From: Flaccisagitta enflata
Taxonomy: Eukaryota; Chaetognatha; Sagittoidea; Aphragmophora
Reading direction: 5' to 3'
Length of the DNA stretch: 64,000 nt
Assembly (NCBI GenBank): GCA_965153355.1
Contig: OZ231126.1
Location: forward strand, 35,526,001 to 35,590,000
The notes under the pieces were generated by a model, which saw nothing but the letters and a program-made list of their open reading frames with translations, had not been told where the DNA came from and ran no database searches. Every line of letters begins with the position of its first letter. Position 1 is the stretch's first letter. Shown piece after piece: positions 46,360 through 58,169 of the stretch. The translations under genes were made by a program, and so were the position numbers.

Positions 46360-46571
46360 AACAAGGCCGGATACACGGCTACCCCAGTCGCGTGCGGGTG
46401 GGCAGGGGCCATAATTGAGGTCAGTTCATCATTTGGGCAGGAGCAGTGAGGCTAAAAATCGCAAAAACCCAAAAAAAGTAAAGTGTGACGGACGGACGGA
46501 CGGACGGACGGACTGATGGATGGACGGACCGACAAAGCGGGTTGTAGAGTCGCGTAGCACGCGACTAAAAA
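46360..46571 (+). mobile_element. AACAAGGCC element, complete reference copy
   Basis: 212 bp. AACAAGGCCGGATACACGGC, TACCCCAGTCGCGTGCGGG, TGGGCAGGGGCC, CATTTGGGCAGGAGCAGTGA, GGCTAAAAATCGC, a GGACGGACGGACGG tract, GCGGGTTGTAGAGTCGCG, then the palindromic end and CGACTAAAAA. It interrupts one unit of the ~300-bp family, which gives a filled-versus-empty comparison and shows that it moved. No ORF; non-autonomous. Confidence 0.8.
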
Positions 46572-46800
46572 GAAATGCTACAATATGCAAATGCCAATGT
46601 CTCAAAAGGTAACAACAGATGTCACAACCGGTTACATTAAGAGAGACATAACTTGTTTGCCTGTATATCAGTCTGTGATATAATTTTTTTTTAACAATGA
46701 AAATCATAAATGTCATAATATGTGAAAAACTATTGTCACAAAAAGTGAAAACAGTCACAGTCGGTAAGTTCATTGGCTCCCTGGGCCATTGGTTGGAAAA

Positions 46801-46848
46801 GAGTGGTCAAAAAAGAAGTGACTCAGGTTATTTTTTTTTTGACCACCC
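46801..46848. repeat. 48-bp hairpin element, copy 3
   Basis: GAGTGGTCAAAAAAGAAGTG, then AGGTTATTTTTTTTTTGACC and ACCC. Confidence 0.8.
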
Positions 46849-46859
46849 ATTATGAAGGT

Positions 46860-48590
46860 AGCCACCTTCTTCGGTGTTGAGGATGGATCAAGCAGACATT
46901 TAGCAGACACCTACTACTAAATTGGGGATGGATCCAGCAGACACCCAGCAGACACCAAATACGCATGTGTGAGCTGGATCTAGCTGACAGTCATCTGATG
47001 GCTACTACTAATTTGGGGATGGGTCAGCAGACACCCAGCAGAACCTACTACTAATTTAGAGTGGTCAACAGACACCTTGACACCAAATAATTAACGTTGT
47101 ACTGACTATAAATGTCATCAGGCATAACTTCTACTAATGTGGAGATTGGACCAGCAGACACCCAGCAGACACCTACTACTATGTTTGAGATGGATCCAGC
47201 AGACACCCATCAGACACCTAGTACATGGCGCTGTACAAACTCTATAAATATCTGCAGGCACCTTCTATAATGTAGAAGTTGTACCAGCAGACACCCAGCA
47301 ACCCAGACACCTACTACTCACAGTTGGGGATGGATCCAGCAGACACCCAGCTGACTTTCACCACTGGTTGAGGATGGATCCTTAGACACCAGCAGACACC
47401 TACTACTCAGTTGGGGATAAGATCAGCAGACACCCAGCAGACACCAAATACTAACGGTGTGCATTTATAGAATATGCTGCTGAGCACCTTCTACTAAGTT
47501 GAGGATGGACTCAGCAGACACCCTAACAGACCACCTCCACTACTAATTTGGGGATAGGTCCAGCAGACACCCAACAGACACCAAATAATTTACGTTGTAC
47601 TGACTGTGAATGTCCATCAGGCACCTTCTACTAATGAGATTGGACATGAACTTAGCAGACACCTACTACTATGTTGAGGATGGATGCAGCAGACACCCAT
47701 CAGACACCTAGTACTTAGCGATGTTCTGACTATAAATGTCTGGCAGGCACCTTCTACTAATGTGGGATTGGTCCAGCAGGCACCCAGCAGACACCTACTA
47801 ATAAGTTAAGGATGGATCCAGCAGACACCCAGCAGACCTCTACTGGTTAGGAGAAATGGATCCAGCAGACTGTAGACACCAATACTTAACGTTGTACTGA
47901 CTATGAATGTCTAGCAGGCACCTTCTACTAAGTTGGGGAAGGACTCAGCAGACACTTAGCAGGCACTTACTGCTAGGTTAGGGATGAGTCCAGCACAGAC
48001 ACCCAGCAGACACCAAATAATTAACGTTATCCTGGCTATGAATATCTAGCAGGCAGCTGCTACTAAGGTGGGGATTGGGTCAGCAGACTCCCGCCAGACA
48101 CCTACTACTAAGTTTTGGATACATCCAACAGACACCCATCAGACACCAAAAACTTGACGTTGTACTGACCTATGAATGTCTAGCAGGCACCTTCTACTAA
48201 TGTGAGGACATGAACAGCTGTGGTTACTACTACTAAGATTAAGACCAGATCAGTGACACCAGCAAACTTTCACTACTAAGTTGGGGATGGATCCTTGAAC
48301 ACCCAGCAGACACCAAATACTTAACGTTGTACTGACTATGAATATCTAGCAGGCACCTTCTACTAATTTAGGGATGGGTCTGGTGCCAACAGACACCTAC
48401 TAATTTGGGGATGGGTCCAGCAGACTTTGTGAACACACAAATATTAACGTTGTACTGACTGGAGAAATGTCATCGAGCGCCTTCTACTAATGTAGGATTG
48501 GACCAGCAGACACCTTGAACCACCTACTATGTTGGAGATGGATCCAGCAGACACCCATCAGACAGCTACTAAGTACATAGCGCTGTACTG
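46860..48590. repeat. CAGCAGACACC minisatellite with composite order
   Basis: Basic unit about 45 bp: GGGGATGGATCCAGCAGACA, CCCAGCAGACACC, TACTACTAA. Every 200-300 bp a second module appears, TTAACGTTGTACTGACTATG with a AGCAGGCACCTTCTACTAA block, giving a higher-order repeat. Many units carry truncations. Confidence 0.9.
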
Positions 48591-48592
48591 AC

Positions 48593-48594
48593 TC

Positions 48595-48648
<54 letters not shown>
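48593..48648. repeat. GA microsatellite
   Basis: About 27 GA units between the minisatellite and the duplicated block. Confidence 0.95.
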
Positions 48649-48650
<2 letters not shown>

Positions 48651-49135
48651 CTATTCACTGTATCAGAATGTCTCAATCAGTGACAATCAGATGCACATAT
48701 TTGGGGATGGTAGTAGTTGTAGTTCACAAGTTCAAAGAGTGAGAGTGAGAGAGAAAGAGAAAAAGAGAGAGACAGACCATTCAGTCATTCAGTAAGACTC
48801 AATTTGAGACAATCAGAATTACATATTTGGACATGGCTGTGGTAGCAGTTCATATGTTCTTTAGTTAGGGCCATAGTAATCAAGGTGAACAGGTGGCATT
48901 TGTTTTTACCTATTGTGACATTTGTGTTTACTAATTATGAAATTTGCCTTAATCCTTTGTGGTGCTCCTCTTTACCTACTGTGACATTTGATTATGATTT
49001 ATTGAATGACACTGACTCACGATTTTTTAACCATCTTCAAAGGGACATGTTCAGTCAATCAGAATCTAAGTAGAGTAGGTACATCTTGATGACACAGATT
49101 GAGTCATAATGAATGACTAAATGGTACACAGTAAG

Positions 49136-49360
49136 GGAGAGACCAGTGACAAGAGGGGCTAGCGGGGTCAGAATACATGTTAAGCATGTTTTCTTTATCT
49201 GCTCAGAAGGTTGCTCATTTTCTTCAAAACCCTCTTTATATATACATATGCATATATAAAGGGCTTTTTGGGGAAAATGAAGGGGTAGATTCAGCAAAGA
49301 GCAAAAAAGACTCAACACTAATTCTTACCCCGCTAGCCCCTCATGTCACTGGTGTCCTCC
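49136..49360. mobile_element. palindromic foldback element, copy 1
   Basis: Left arm GGAGAGACCAGTGACAAGAG, GGGCTAGCGGGGT, TTTATATATAC; right arm GCATATATAAAGGG, TACCCCGCTAGCCCCTC, GTCACTGGTGTCCTCC. About 225 bp, arms about 105 bp, almost no loop, no ORF. Confidence 0.85.
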
Positions 49361-49440
<80 letters not shown>

Positions 49441-49887
49441 AATACACATATTTGGGGACTGGTAGTAGTTGTAGTTCACAAGTTCAAAGAGTGAGAGTGA
49501 GAGAGAAAAAGAAAAAGAGAGAGACAGACCATTCAGTCATTCAGTAAGACTCAATTTGTGACAATCAGAATTACATATTTGGACATGACTGTGGTAGCAG
49601 TTCATATGTTCTTTAGTTAGGGCCATAGTAATCAAGGTGAACATGTGGCATTTGTTTTTACCTATTGTGACATTTGTGTTTACTAATTATGAAATTTGCC
49701 TTAATCCTTTGTGGTGCTCCTCTTTACCTACTGTGACATTTTATTATGATTTATTGAATGACACTGACTCAAGATTTTTTAACCATCTTCAAAGGGACAT
49801 GTTCAGTCAATCAGAATCTAAGTTGAGTAGGTACATCTTGATGACACAGATTGAGTCATAATGAATGACTAAATGGTACACAGTAAG

Positions 49888-50113
49888 GGAGAGACCAGTG
49901 ACAAGAGGGGCTAGCGGGGTCAGAATACATGTTAAGCATGTTTTCTTTATCTGCTCAGAAGGTTGCTCATTTTCTTCAAAACCCTCTTTATATATACACA
50001 TAAGCATATATAAAGGGCTTTTGGGGAAATTGAAGGGGTAGATTCACCCAACAGCAAAACGGACTCAATAACAATTCCCACCCCGCTAGCCCCTCTTGTC
50101 ACTGGTCTCTCCC
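49888..50113. mobile_element. palindromic foldback element, copy 2
   Basis: Same element in the second duplicated block. Its right end, CTTGTCACTGGTCTCTCC, pairs more exactly with the left end than in copy 1. Confidence 0.85.
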
Positions 50114-50225
50114 TGAGAGAGAGAGAGAGAGTCCCAATTCAGTCAATCAGAATGTCTCAATCAGAGACAATCAGATCATCTGGTTCAGATGCACATATTT
50201 AGCGATGGCGGTAGTTGTAGTTTAA

Positions 50226-50275
50226 AAACCCAGCCCACTCACACGGGACTTAGGTATCCGTGTACTCAGCCTTGT
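50226..50275 (-). mobile_element. AACAAGGCC element fragment
   Basis: CCCACTCACACGGGACTTAG then GTATCCGTGTACTCAGCCTT and GTT: the reverse complement of the 5' end of the element, diverged. Nothing of the palindromic end. Confidence 0.5.
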
Positions 50276-51112
50276 TAGCCTTTGTGACGTTTGTTTCCAC
50301 TCATGATGACATCTATCCTTATTTACTCCGGCGTTTGTCTGCACTTAATGTGACATTTGTTTTTTCTTCATGACTTCTGTCTTCACCAAGAATGTTTTGT
50401 GACGTTTGTTTCTACTTATTGCTTATGATAACATGGCTTTGTGTGGTGTGACACTTAATTCTAAGGATATGAACATTGAGCTGAGACACGCAGAACATTC
50501 TTGACAAGGAGAATGATAGAATCAGAATGTAGCCCCCAAGGCGGAGAGGCAAAAACAATCGTCACTATAGTCCTTTTGTGACGTCTGGTTCTTAACACTT
50601 AGCAGTTTCAACCTCCCGGCGCTCTCAATATCACCCGAAGAATGTATACGTGTTTCTCTCGAATATGTCAAAAAGTCGAAGACGGACTTTGACTTTTTTC
50701 CCGATAAAGCGCCCCCCCTCCAAAAAGCACCCCCCATTTTTTTTCTTAGTGTCAACCTCTTCAGAAAAGAGTTGCATAGAAATACAAAGTAAAATGATGT
50801 AAAAACACAACACAATGAGCTATTTTCACTGACTTTCTAACAGATATATGCAATGAATATGTCTATTTAGAGTCAAATTTAGCATTTTGATTGCCTTTTA
50901 TGAAAAAAATAGATTGAATAACAGATTATCTTAAAACAAAGGGGGCGCTATTTGGAGGGTTAAAAAGCAAAGTCAAATTTCAATTTCATAGATTTCATAG
51001 ATTTGTGTCGCAAGAAAACTTAGTAAACCAGACCAACAGTTTTCTGTCGGGCCCGCTAAAATTGTTGGGAGCAAGCGCGACTGGCCTGCTCAAGAAAGAT
51101 CGAGGGCTGTAC
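50276..51112. other. no gene recognised
   Basis: TGTGACGTTTGT motifs related to the ~300-bp family at 50280-50460, then unique AT-rich sequence with a TTTTTTTTC/CCCCCC tract at 50700-50750. Confidence 0.4.
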
Positions 51113-51634
51113 ATACCGGGTGGACATAAAAAAGGTAGCTCTGAATCTGAATAAAAGAAAAACTGTTTTTAACTATTTATTGTGTGAGTATTTGAAATGA
51201 TGAATCTCTGAATTTGTATATATGACTGAAATATACAAATTCAAATTATATATAACTCAAAATAATTTTTTTCTGAGCATTATTGCTTGTTTACAACTAA
51301 TAGTGTTTTGGATTTGCATTTTGTTTTGTACTTAAAAAGTCTTGGTTTTTGTAGTTTTTTAAGACCCACTTTTATTCAACTATTTTCCTTCAAAAGTAAT
51401 TTTTTGCTAAAATCATTGATTCTTAGTCAAATTTAAGCAAAGTTTTTTAAGTGGTCCCTAATTCAATTCAGTTTTTTAAGGATTAGATGAAAAATATAGA
51501 TCCTCATAAAAATTGTTCATTATAGAACATGTACGCCACGATCATATCTAGCTAAAAAAAACTTTTACTTAAGAGAAATTTTAAAAGTTTTATAAAAAAA
51601 AAGAATAAAAGCTACCTTTTTAAAGACCACCTAT
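51113..51634. mobile_element. foldback element with 27-bp inverted ends
   Basis: ATACCGGGTGGACATAAAAA, AGGTAGCT at the left; AGCTACCTTTTTAAAGACCA, CCTAT at the right, inverted. About 520 bp of AT-rich interior without an ORF. The GGGTGG(A/T)C...AAAAAAG end resembles the 46-bp hairpins at 45.9-46.8 kb, so both may derive from one TIR family. Confidence 0.65.
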
Positions 51635-52960
51635 TACATATCAAAATGTTTGTATATTTAAAAAGACATTACAAAAATAGATTCATTTCTACTCTTCCTT
51701 CAAGCTATACTAGATTTAATTTGCAAACCCCTGAGATAGTCAGTAAAATGTGAAAAAAGTCAGGTACATCCATCTGCCCCACAACTCAAGCTTTTCTTAT
51801 CATTCAATGAATGATCTTTTGTTTGTCAGAATATGACAGTTGCATACAAACATACACACTTTACTAAGACCTAATAACTATAGACTAATGAGGAGGTTCA
51901 TTCTTTGTCCATTTGATCCGAGATGAAGTAAGCGGATAGTTCACAAACCACTTCAGAGTGTTTACCTTCCAGAAACCATGAAAAAATTGCTCACGTAAAA
52001 GTCAAAATGATCAAGCCTCTTAATTGCAATTTTCATGAAAATTGGTCTGTTGATGGACTGACTTGTGTTTTCTAAGAAGGTTACCTCAATTTTGCACAAT
52101 CCCAACCTCAGTGTGCATTTTTTTGAAGTGCTCAATGATAATATGCTCAATGACTCCCATTACAAAAGCACCGTTTTTAGAGTCTTCACTCTTCAAGTGT
52201 GAAAAAGTCCCTAGGCTCTTTTGATAATTGTTCCTAAGAATGAGAGGAACCTTTCCTGAACTTACAAAATGATTCTGGAGTGTATAAAAATTCTTAAGTC
52301 AAATCACATCGTAAATTCACTTTTTGACACCAAGTGTGACTTAGTGTAACGGCGTCCCCTTACACCCTCCCAGGCTTTGTTTACATGTCCCTTTTGTTTG
52401 ACAAGGTAATACATCAAGTTAGTAGGACCCCTGTAGGTTGTTTTTACTTTTTTGATGCCCGTTTGAAGAACAGATGACTATTGGTGGCTGTGTCTCTGCT
52501 AGAGCCAAGCAAGCCCGATAGGGCAACAATGTGTCCTCCTCGAAGCTCTAAGCAGAGAGAATTTTGGGATTACGACTGAACTTAAAGATAGACCTTTGAT
52601 ATGTGTTATGAGCTACTATTGTGGCAAAAAGCAATCTCAACAGTTCCTCTCGGAAAAGCTATGTGATCAATGCTTTGATGAGATTTGCATATTGCAGTGT
52701 TTATCCTAGACATATGTCATCAAGCTTTCAAGGACTTTTTATACACAAAACGCTAAAAATATTAAGATGCAAAAGTCAACGAGACAATATTGAAAACATT
52801 TTTATGATATGGAGAGATAGTCGTAGTCTGTGGGCTGAGGGCAGGGCTTTTACATGGACAGAGCCTTTATCCACAGTTTTATCCGCAGTTTTAAGTGCTC
52901 CATAGTGTTATCCGCAGGTTTATCCGCAGGTTTATCCACAGATTCATCAGCAGGTTTATT
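51635..52960. other. no gene recognised
   Basis: Unique-looking AT-rich sequence. The 94-codon frame at 52621 lacks motifs. 52870-52970 has short TATCCGCAGTTT repeats. Confidence 0.4.
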
Positions 52961-52989
52961 CTAGCAGGTTTATTCTAGGTCTAACTGCT

Positions 52990-53520
52990 GATTTACCCGC
53001 TGGCGATGAAGAGCAGGAGGTGACGTGGCGGCGATATTGATGGCGTTGGCGCTGGCGCTGGCAATGTAGAGCAGGAAAAAGAGAGGCGATAGCGATGGCG
53101 ATGGCGATAGCAATGAATTGTTTACACTTCCCGTCGTCTTCGCCGTTGCTGTCGCTGTCGCCATTACCATCATCATCCTCAATCTTGTCATCATGGCTGA
53201 TATTGTTCTCAAATTTAATGACGATGACGACAGCGGCGGCGAAGACGACAACGACGACAATGACGACAACGGCGGCGGCAGCAAAGACCACAACGACGAC
53301 GATGACGACAATGACGACAATGACAACAAGGATTACGACAACAACAACGATGATGATGGAAAAAAGAAAATGAAAAAAAGAGAACAAAGACAACAGGGGA
53401 AATAAACAAAAAAGAGCTAAAAAAAAAACAAAAAACAAACAAAAACTTCAATGTTATTGCCTTCATTGTCACCGTCACCAGCGCCAGCGCCATCGCCATC
53501 ATCATCTTCATGGGAAAAAC
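52990..53520. repeat. GGCGATAGC and GACGACAA trinucleotide-like repeats
   Basis: GCGATGGCGATGGCGAT at 53040-53110; GACGACAATGACGACAACGG style at 53215-53360; an inverted GCCATCGCCATCATC stretch at 53480-53510. Open frames on both strands follow the three-base period and are not genes. Confidence 0.8.
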
Positions 53521-53959
53521 TGCGGATAGACCCTCATAGCCCTCAGACTACTCATGGGAGGATATGGATAGGTGGATACATATAGAGAGCAGAAGCATAA
53601 CTTACCCCCACAAGTCCAAGAAATAGAATGGAATTAGGTGATTTGCGCCATAAAAATAGATCTGTTTGAAAGATGTATTCTTAGTAGAAAATCTTAGCCC
53701 CTTAAACATTTAGGTTCTATCATCTATTGACTATGTAATTCAAGTCTCCGTCTTGCATTGTCATGGCTGACGGCCCTGAATTTTGCATTTTATGTATGAG
53801 GGTATTTTTACTCCATTTTCCTAGATCTCATAAAATTGCACTTTTGAGTTCATTTAGTACTCTGAGGTTTATACCTTGTCCTTTATATGAATGCCCTGCC
53901 CTGGAACTAAACCAAGAGGATAAATTGGGTCTATCTACAATAATATTTGGTAAGAGCAG

Positions 53960-54085
53960 GGCTAAGGATGCGCGGGATTTTCAAAAGCGTTCGCGTTCGC
54001 GTTTTCCAGCAGCTCGCGCATCGTGTTACGCATCGCATCCAACCTTTTTGGCTTCAAACGCGTTCGCGTTACGCAGTTTCAACGC
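53960..54085. repeat. CpG-rich GCGTTCGCG cluster, left
   Basis: Repeated GCGTTCGCGTTCGCG and CGCATCGCATCC words. A similar cluster lies at 54755-54895, on the far side of the GAAA/CA microsatellites. Confidence 0.6.
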
Positions 54086-54106
54086 TTCCTGCACTATTTT
54101 CTTTTA

Positions 54107-54116
54107 GAAAGAACGA

Positions 54117-54148
<32 letters not shown>

Positions 54149-54470
54149 GAGAAAGAAAGAAAGAAAGAAAGAAAGAGAAAGAAAGAAGGAGAAAAAGAAG
54201 GAAGAAATAAGAAGGAGAAAAGAAGGAAGAAATAAGAAGGAGAAAAGAAGGAAGAAATAAGAAGGAGAAGGAAGGAAGGAAGGAAGGAAGGAAGGAAGGA
54301 AGGAAGGAAGGAAGGAAGGAAGGAAAGAAGAAATAAGGAAAGGAGAAAAGAAAAAAGAAAGATAGAAAGAAAGTAAGAGGGAAGAAAGACAAAAAAAGAA
54401 AAATAGAAAAAAAGAGAATGAAAGAAAACAAAAGAAAGAAATGAAAGAAGACAACCTTCCCTCCCCAAGC
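54107..54470. repeat. GAAA / GAAGG microsatellite complex
   Basis: GAAA at 54107-54180, AAGAAGGAGAAA units at 54180-54265, GGAA at 54268-54325, then degenerate GAAA. Confidence 0.95.
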
Positions 54471-54477
54471 ATATGCT

Positions 54478-54602
<125 letters not shown>

Positions 54603-54754
54603 GCACCGTCATATAAAACCAACGAACAAAGGGATGGACGGACAAGAGAAAGAAAGAAAAATTTCAGAGTTAGGAGAATAAAACATGAAGAATGTCATTT
54701 TTTTCAATGTCTGCATGTTTTGAGTTTAAAGGTTTAGGAAAAGCGCATGGATGC

Positions 54755-54895
54755 AAACACTTTGATAAGGATGCGCGTTCGCATCCACTCCCATATTTCA
54801 GCAAATGCGTTCGCATCCTTATCCGCGTTTGGCAAAATCTCGCGCATCCTGTGCGTTCGCATTCGCATCCCGGATCGCATCCTTACCCCTGGGTA
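54755..54895. repeat. CpG-rich GCGTTCGCATCC cluster, right
   Basis: At least six GCGTTCGCATCC or GGATGCG words in both orientations, partner of 53960-54085. Confidence 0.6.
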
Positions 54896-55066
54896 AAAGA
54901 CAAATGATTTGGGGCCTAAAATGATACTATTTCCAGATATCGTATAAATGATGGGACTGTGAACTGTCTACAGTTTTGGAGTGCAATACAAAAGGATGAA
55001 TTTGAAAAAAAATTGAATTCTGGAGGTGGGAGGGATTGGGGCAAGATCAACACATTGTCACAATGA

Positions 55067-55645
55067 GAGGACGCATCTAAAAATGATCAGGGGTGGTTGG
55101 TGAGTGATTGGAGATGGATAAGCGGGATTTTTGAGGTAGGGTTAATGGACATACATATGGACGGACAGACCCTCTTATAGAGATGCGAGGACGCATCTAA
55201 AAATGATCAGGGGTGGTTGGTGAATGATTGGAGATGGATAAGTGGGATTTTTGAGGTAGGGTTAACGGACATAGATACGAACAGACAGACCCTCTTTTAG
55301 AGATGGGATGATGCATCTAAAAATGATCAGGGGTGGTTGGTGAATGATTGGCGATGGATAAGCGGGATTTTTGAGGTAGGGTTAACGGACATACATACGG
55401 ACGGACAGACCCTCTTAAAGAAATGCGAGGACGCATCTAAATATGATCAGGGGTGGTTGGTGAGTGATTGGAGATGGATAAGCAGGATTTTTGAGGTAGG
55501 ATTAACGGACATACATACGGATGGACAGACCTTCTTATAGAGATGCGAGGACGCATCTAAAAATGATCAGGGGTGGTTGGTGAGTGATTGGAAATAGATA
55601 AGAGGGATTTTTGAGGTAGGGTTAACAGACATACATACGGATAAG
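55067..55645. repeat. 120-bp satellite, block 1
   Basis: Five units with an exact 120-bp period (AATGATCAGGGGTGGTTGGT at 55082, 55202, 55322, 55442, 55562). Each unit ends in ACATACGGACGGACAGACCC, TCTTATAGAGATG. Confidence 0.97.
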
Positions 55646-56895
<1,250 letters not shown>

Positions 56896-57063
56896 AACAA
56901 GGCCGTATACACTCCCCCTAAGTCGCGGACGGGTGGGCAGGAGCGGAATAGCAAAAAAACGCTCGCATTTTGATTTGGTTACCGACGGACCGACGGACCG
57001 ACCGACCGACGGACCGACCGACCGACACGGCAAGTTCTAGAGTCACGAGTCCGCGACTAAAAA
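56896..57063 (+). mobile_element. AACAAGGCC element, complete copy between satellite blocks
   Basis: 168 bp: AACAAGGCCGTATACACTCC, GTCGCGGACGGGTGGGCAGG, AGCGGAATAGC, a GACCGACGGACCGACC tract, GTTCTAGAGTCACGAGTCCG and CGACTAAAAA. Confidence 0.8.
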
Positions 57064-57164
57064 TGTAAAAACCGGGCCGGGCTTGAGGGTAAACCCGGCC
57101 TACGGGCTTGGTCCAAATGCCGTGCCCCGGCCCTCACACGGCCAGGCCCGCAAGTCCTTACACA

Positions 57165-58165
57165 CGGACAGACAGACCCTCTTATAGAGATGCGAGGACG
57201 CATCGAAAAATGATCAGGGGTGGTTGGTGAGTGATTGGAGATGGATAAGCGGGATTTTTGAGGTAGGGTTAATGGACATATATATGGACGGACAGACCCT
57301 CTTATAGAGATGCAAGGACACATCTAAAAATGATCAGGGGTGGTTGGTGAGTGATTGGGGATGGATAAGTGGGATTTTTGAAGTAGGGTTAACAGACATA
57401 CATGCGGACGGACAGACCCTCTTATAGAGATGCGAGGATTCATCTAAAAATGATCAGGGGTGGTTGGTGAGTGATTGGAGATAATTAGCGGTATTTTTGA
57501 GGTAGGGTTAACTGACATACATACGGATGGACAGACCCTCTTATAGAGATGGGAGGACGCTTCTAAAAATGATCAAGGGTGGGTGGTGAGTGATTGGAAA
57601 TGGATAAGCGGGATTTTTAAGGTAGGGTTAACGGACATACATACGAATGGACAGACCCTCTTATAGACATGCGAGGACGAATCTAAAAATGATCAGGGAT
57701 GGTTGGTGAGTGATTGGAGATGGATAAGCGGGATTTTTGAGGTTGGGTTAATGGACATATATATGGACGGACAGACCCTCTTATAGAGATGCAAGGACGC
57801 ATCTAAAAATGATCAGGGGTGGTTGGTGAATGATTGGAGATGGATAAGCAGGATTTTTGAGGTAGGGTTAACTCATAGATACAAACGGACAGACCCTCTT
57901 AAAGAGATGCAATGACGCATCTAAATATGATCAGGGATGGTTGGTGAGTGATTGGAGATGGATAAGCGGGATTTTTGAGGTTGGGTTAACGGATATATAT
58001 ACGGACCGACAGACTCTCGTATAGAGATGCAAGGACGCATCTAAAAATGATCAGGGATGGTTGGTGAGTGATTGGAGATGGATAAGCGGGATTTTTGAGG
58101 TAGAGTTAACGGACATACATACGGAAGGACAGACCCTCTTATAGAGATGCGAGGACGCATCTAAA
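57165..58165. repeat. 120-bp satellite, block 2
   Basis: About eight more units of the 120-bp family in the same orientation as block 1, slightly more diverged, with two short deletions. Confidence 0.95.
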
Positions 58166-58169
58166 AAGT

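Larger units (their letters stand above)
44505..46855. repeat. ~300-bp tandem repeat family rich in TGTCACAA
   Basis: Repeated blocks in the same order: CTTGTCTGCCTGTATGTCAG (45203, 45457, and variants at 45817, 46130, 46645), a GTTCCTTGGTCCATTGG block, TTTTGTGACATTTGTTTT, ACTATTGTCACAATGAAAA and AAACCAATGTCACAAAGGG. Spacing varies from 250 to 510 bp because of deletions and one insertion (46360-46571). Confidence 0.8.
48700..50135. repeat. 752-bp tandem duplication
   Basis: The block from GGTAGTAGTTGTAGTTCACA to the GA run recurs at an offset of 752 bp (for example TAATTATGAAATTTGCC at 48935 and 49687), with only a few differences. Each copy ends in a palindromic element and a GA microsatellite (49366-49437 and 50114-50131). 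Confidence 0.9.

Noticed and set aside
52621-52905. 94-codon plus-strand frame
   Set aside because: No motif, no splice signals, and it ends in simple TATCCGCAG repeats.
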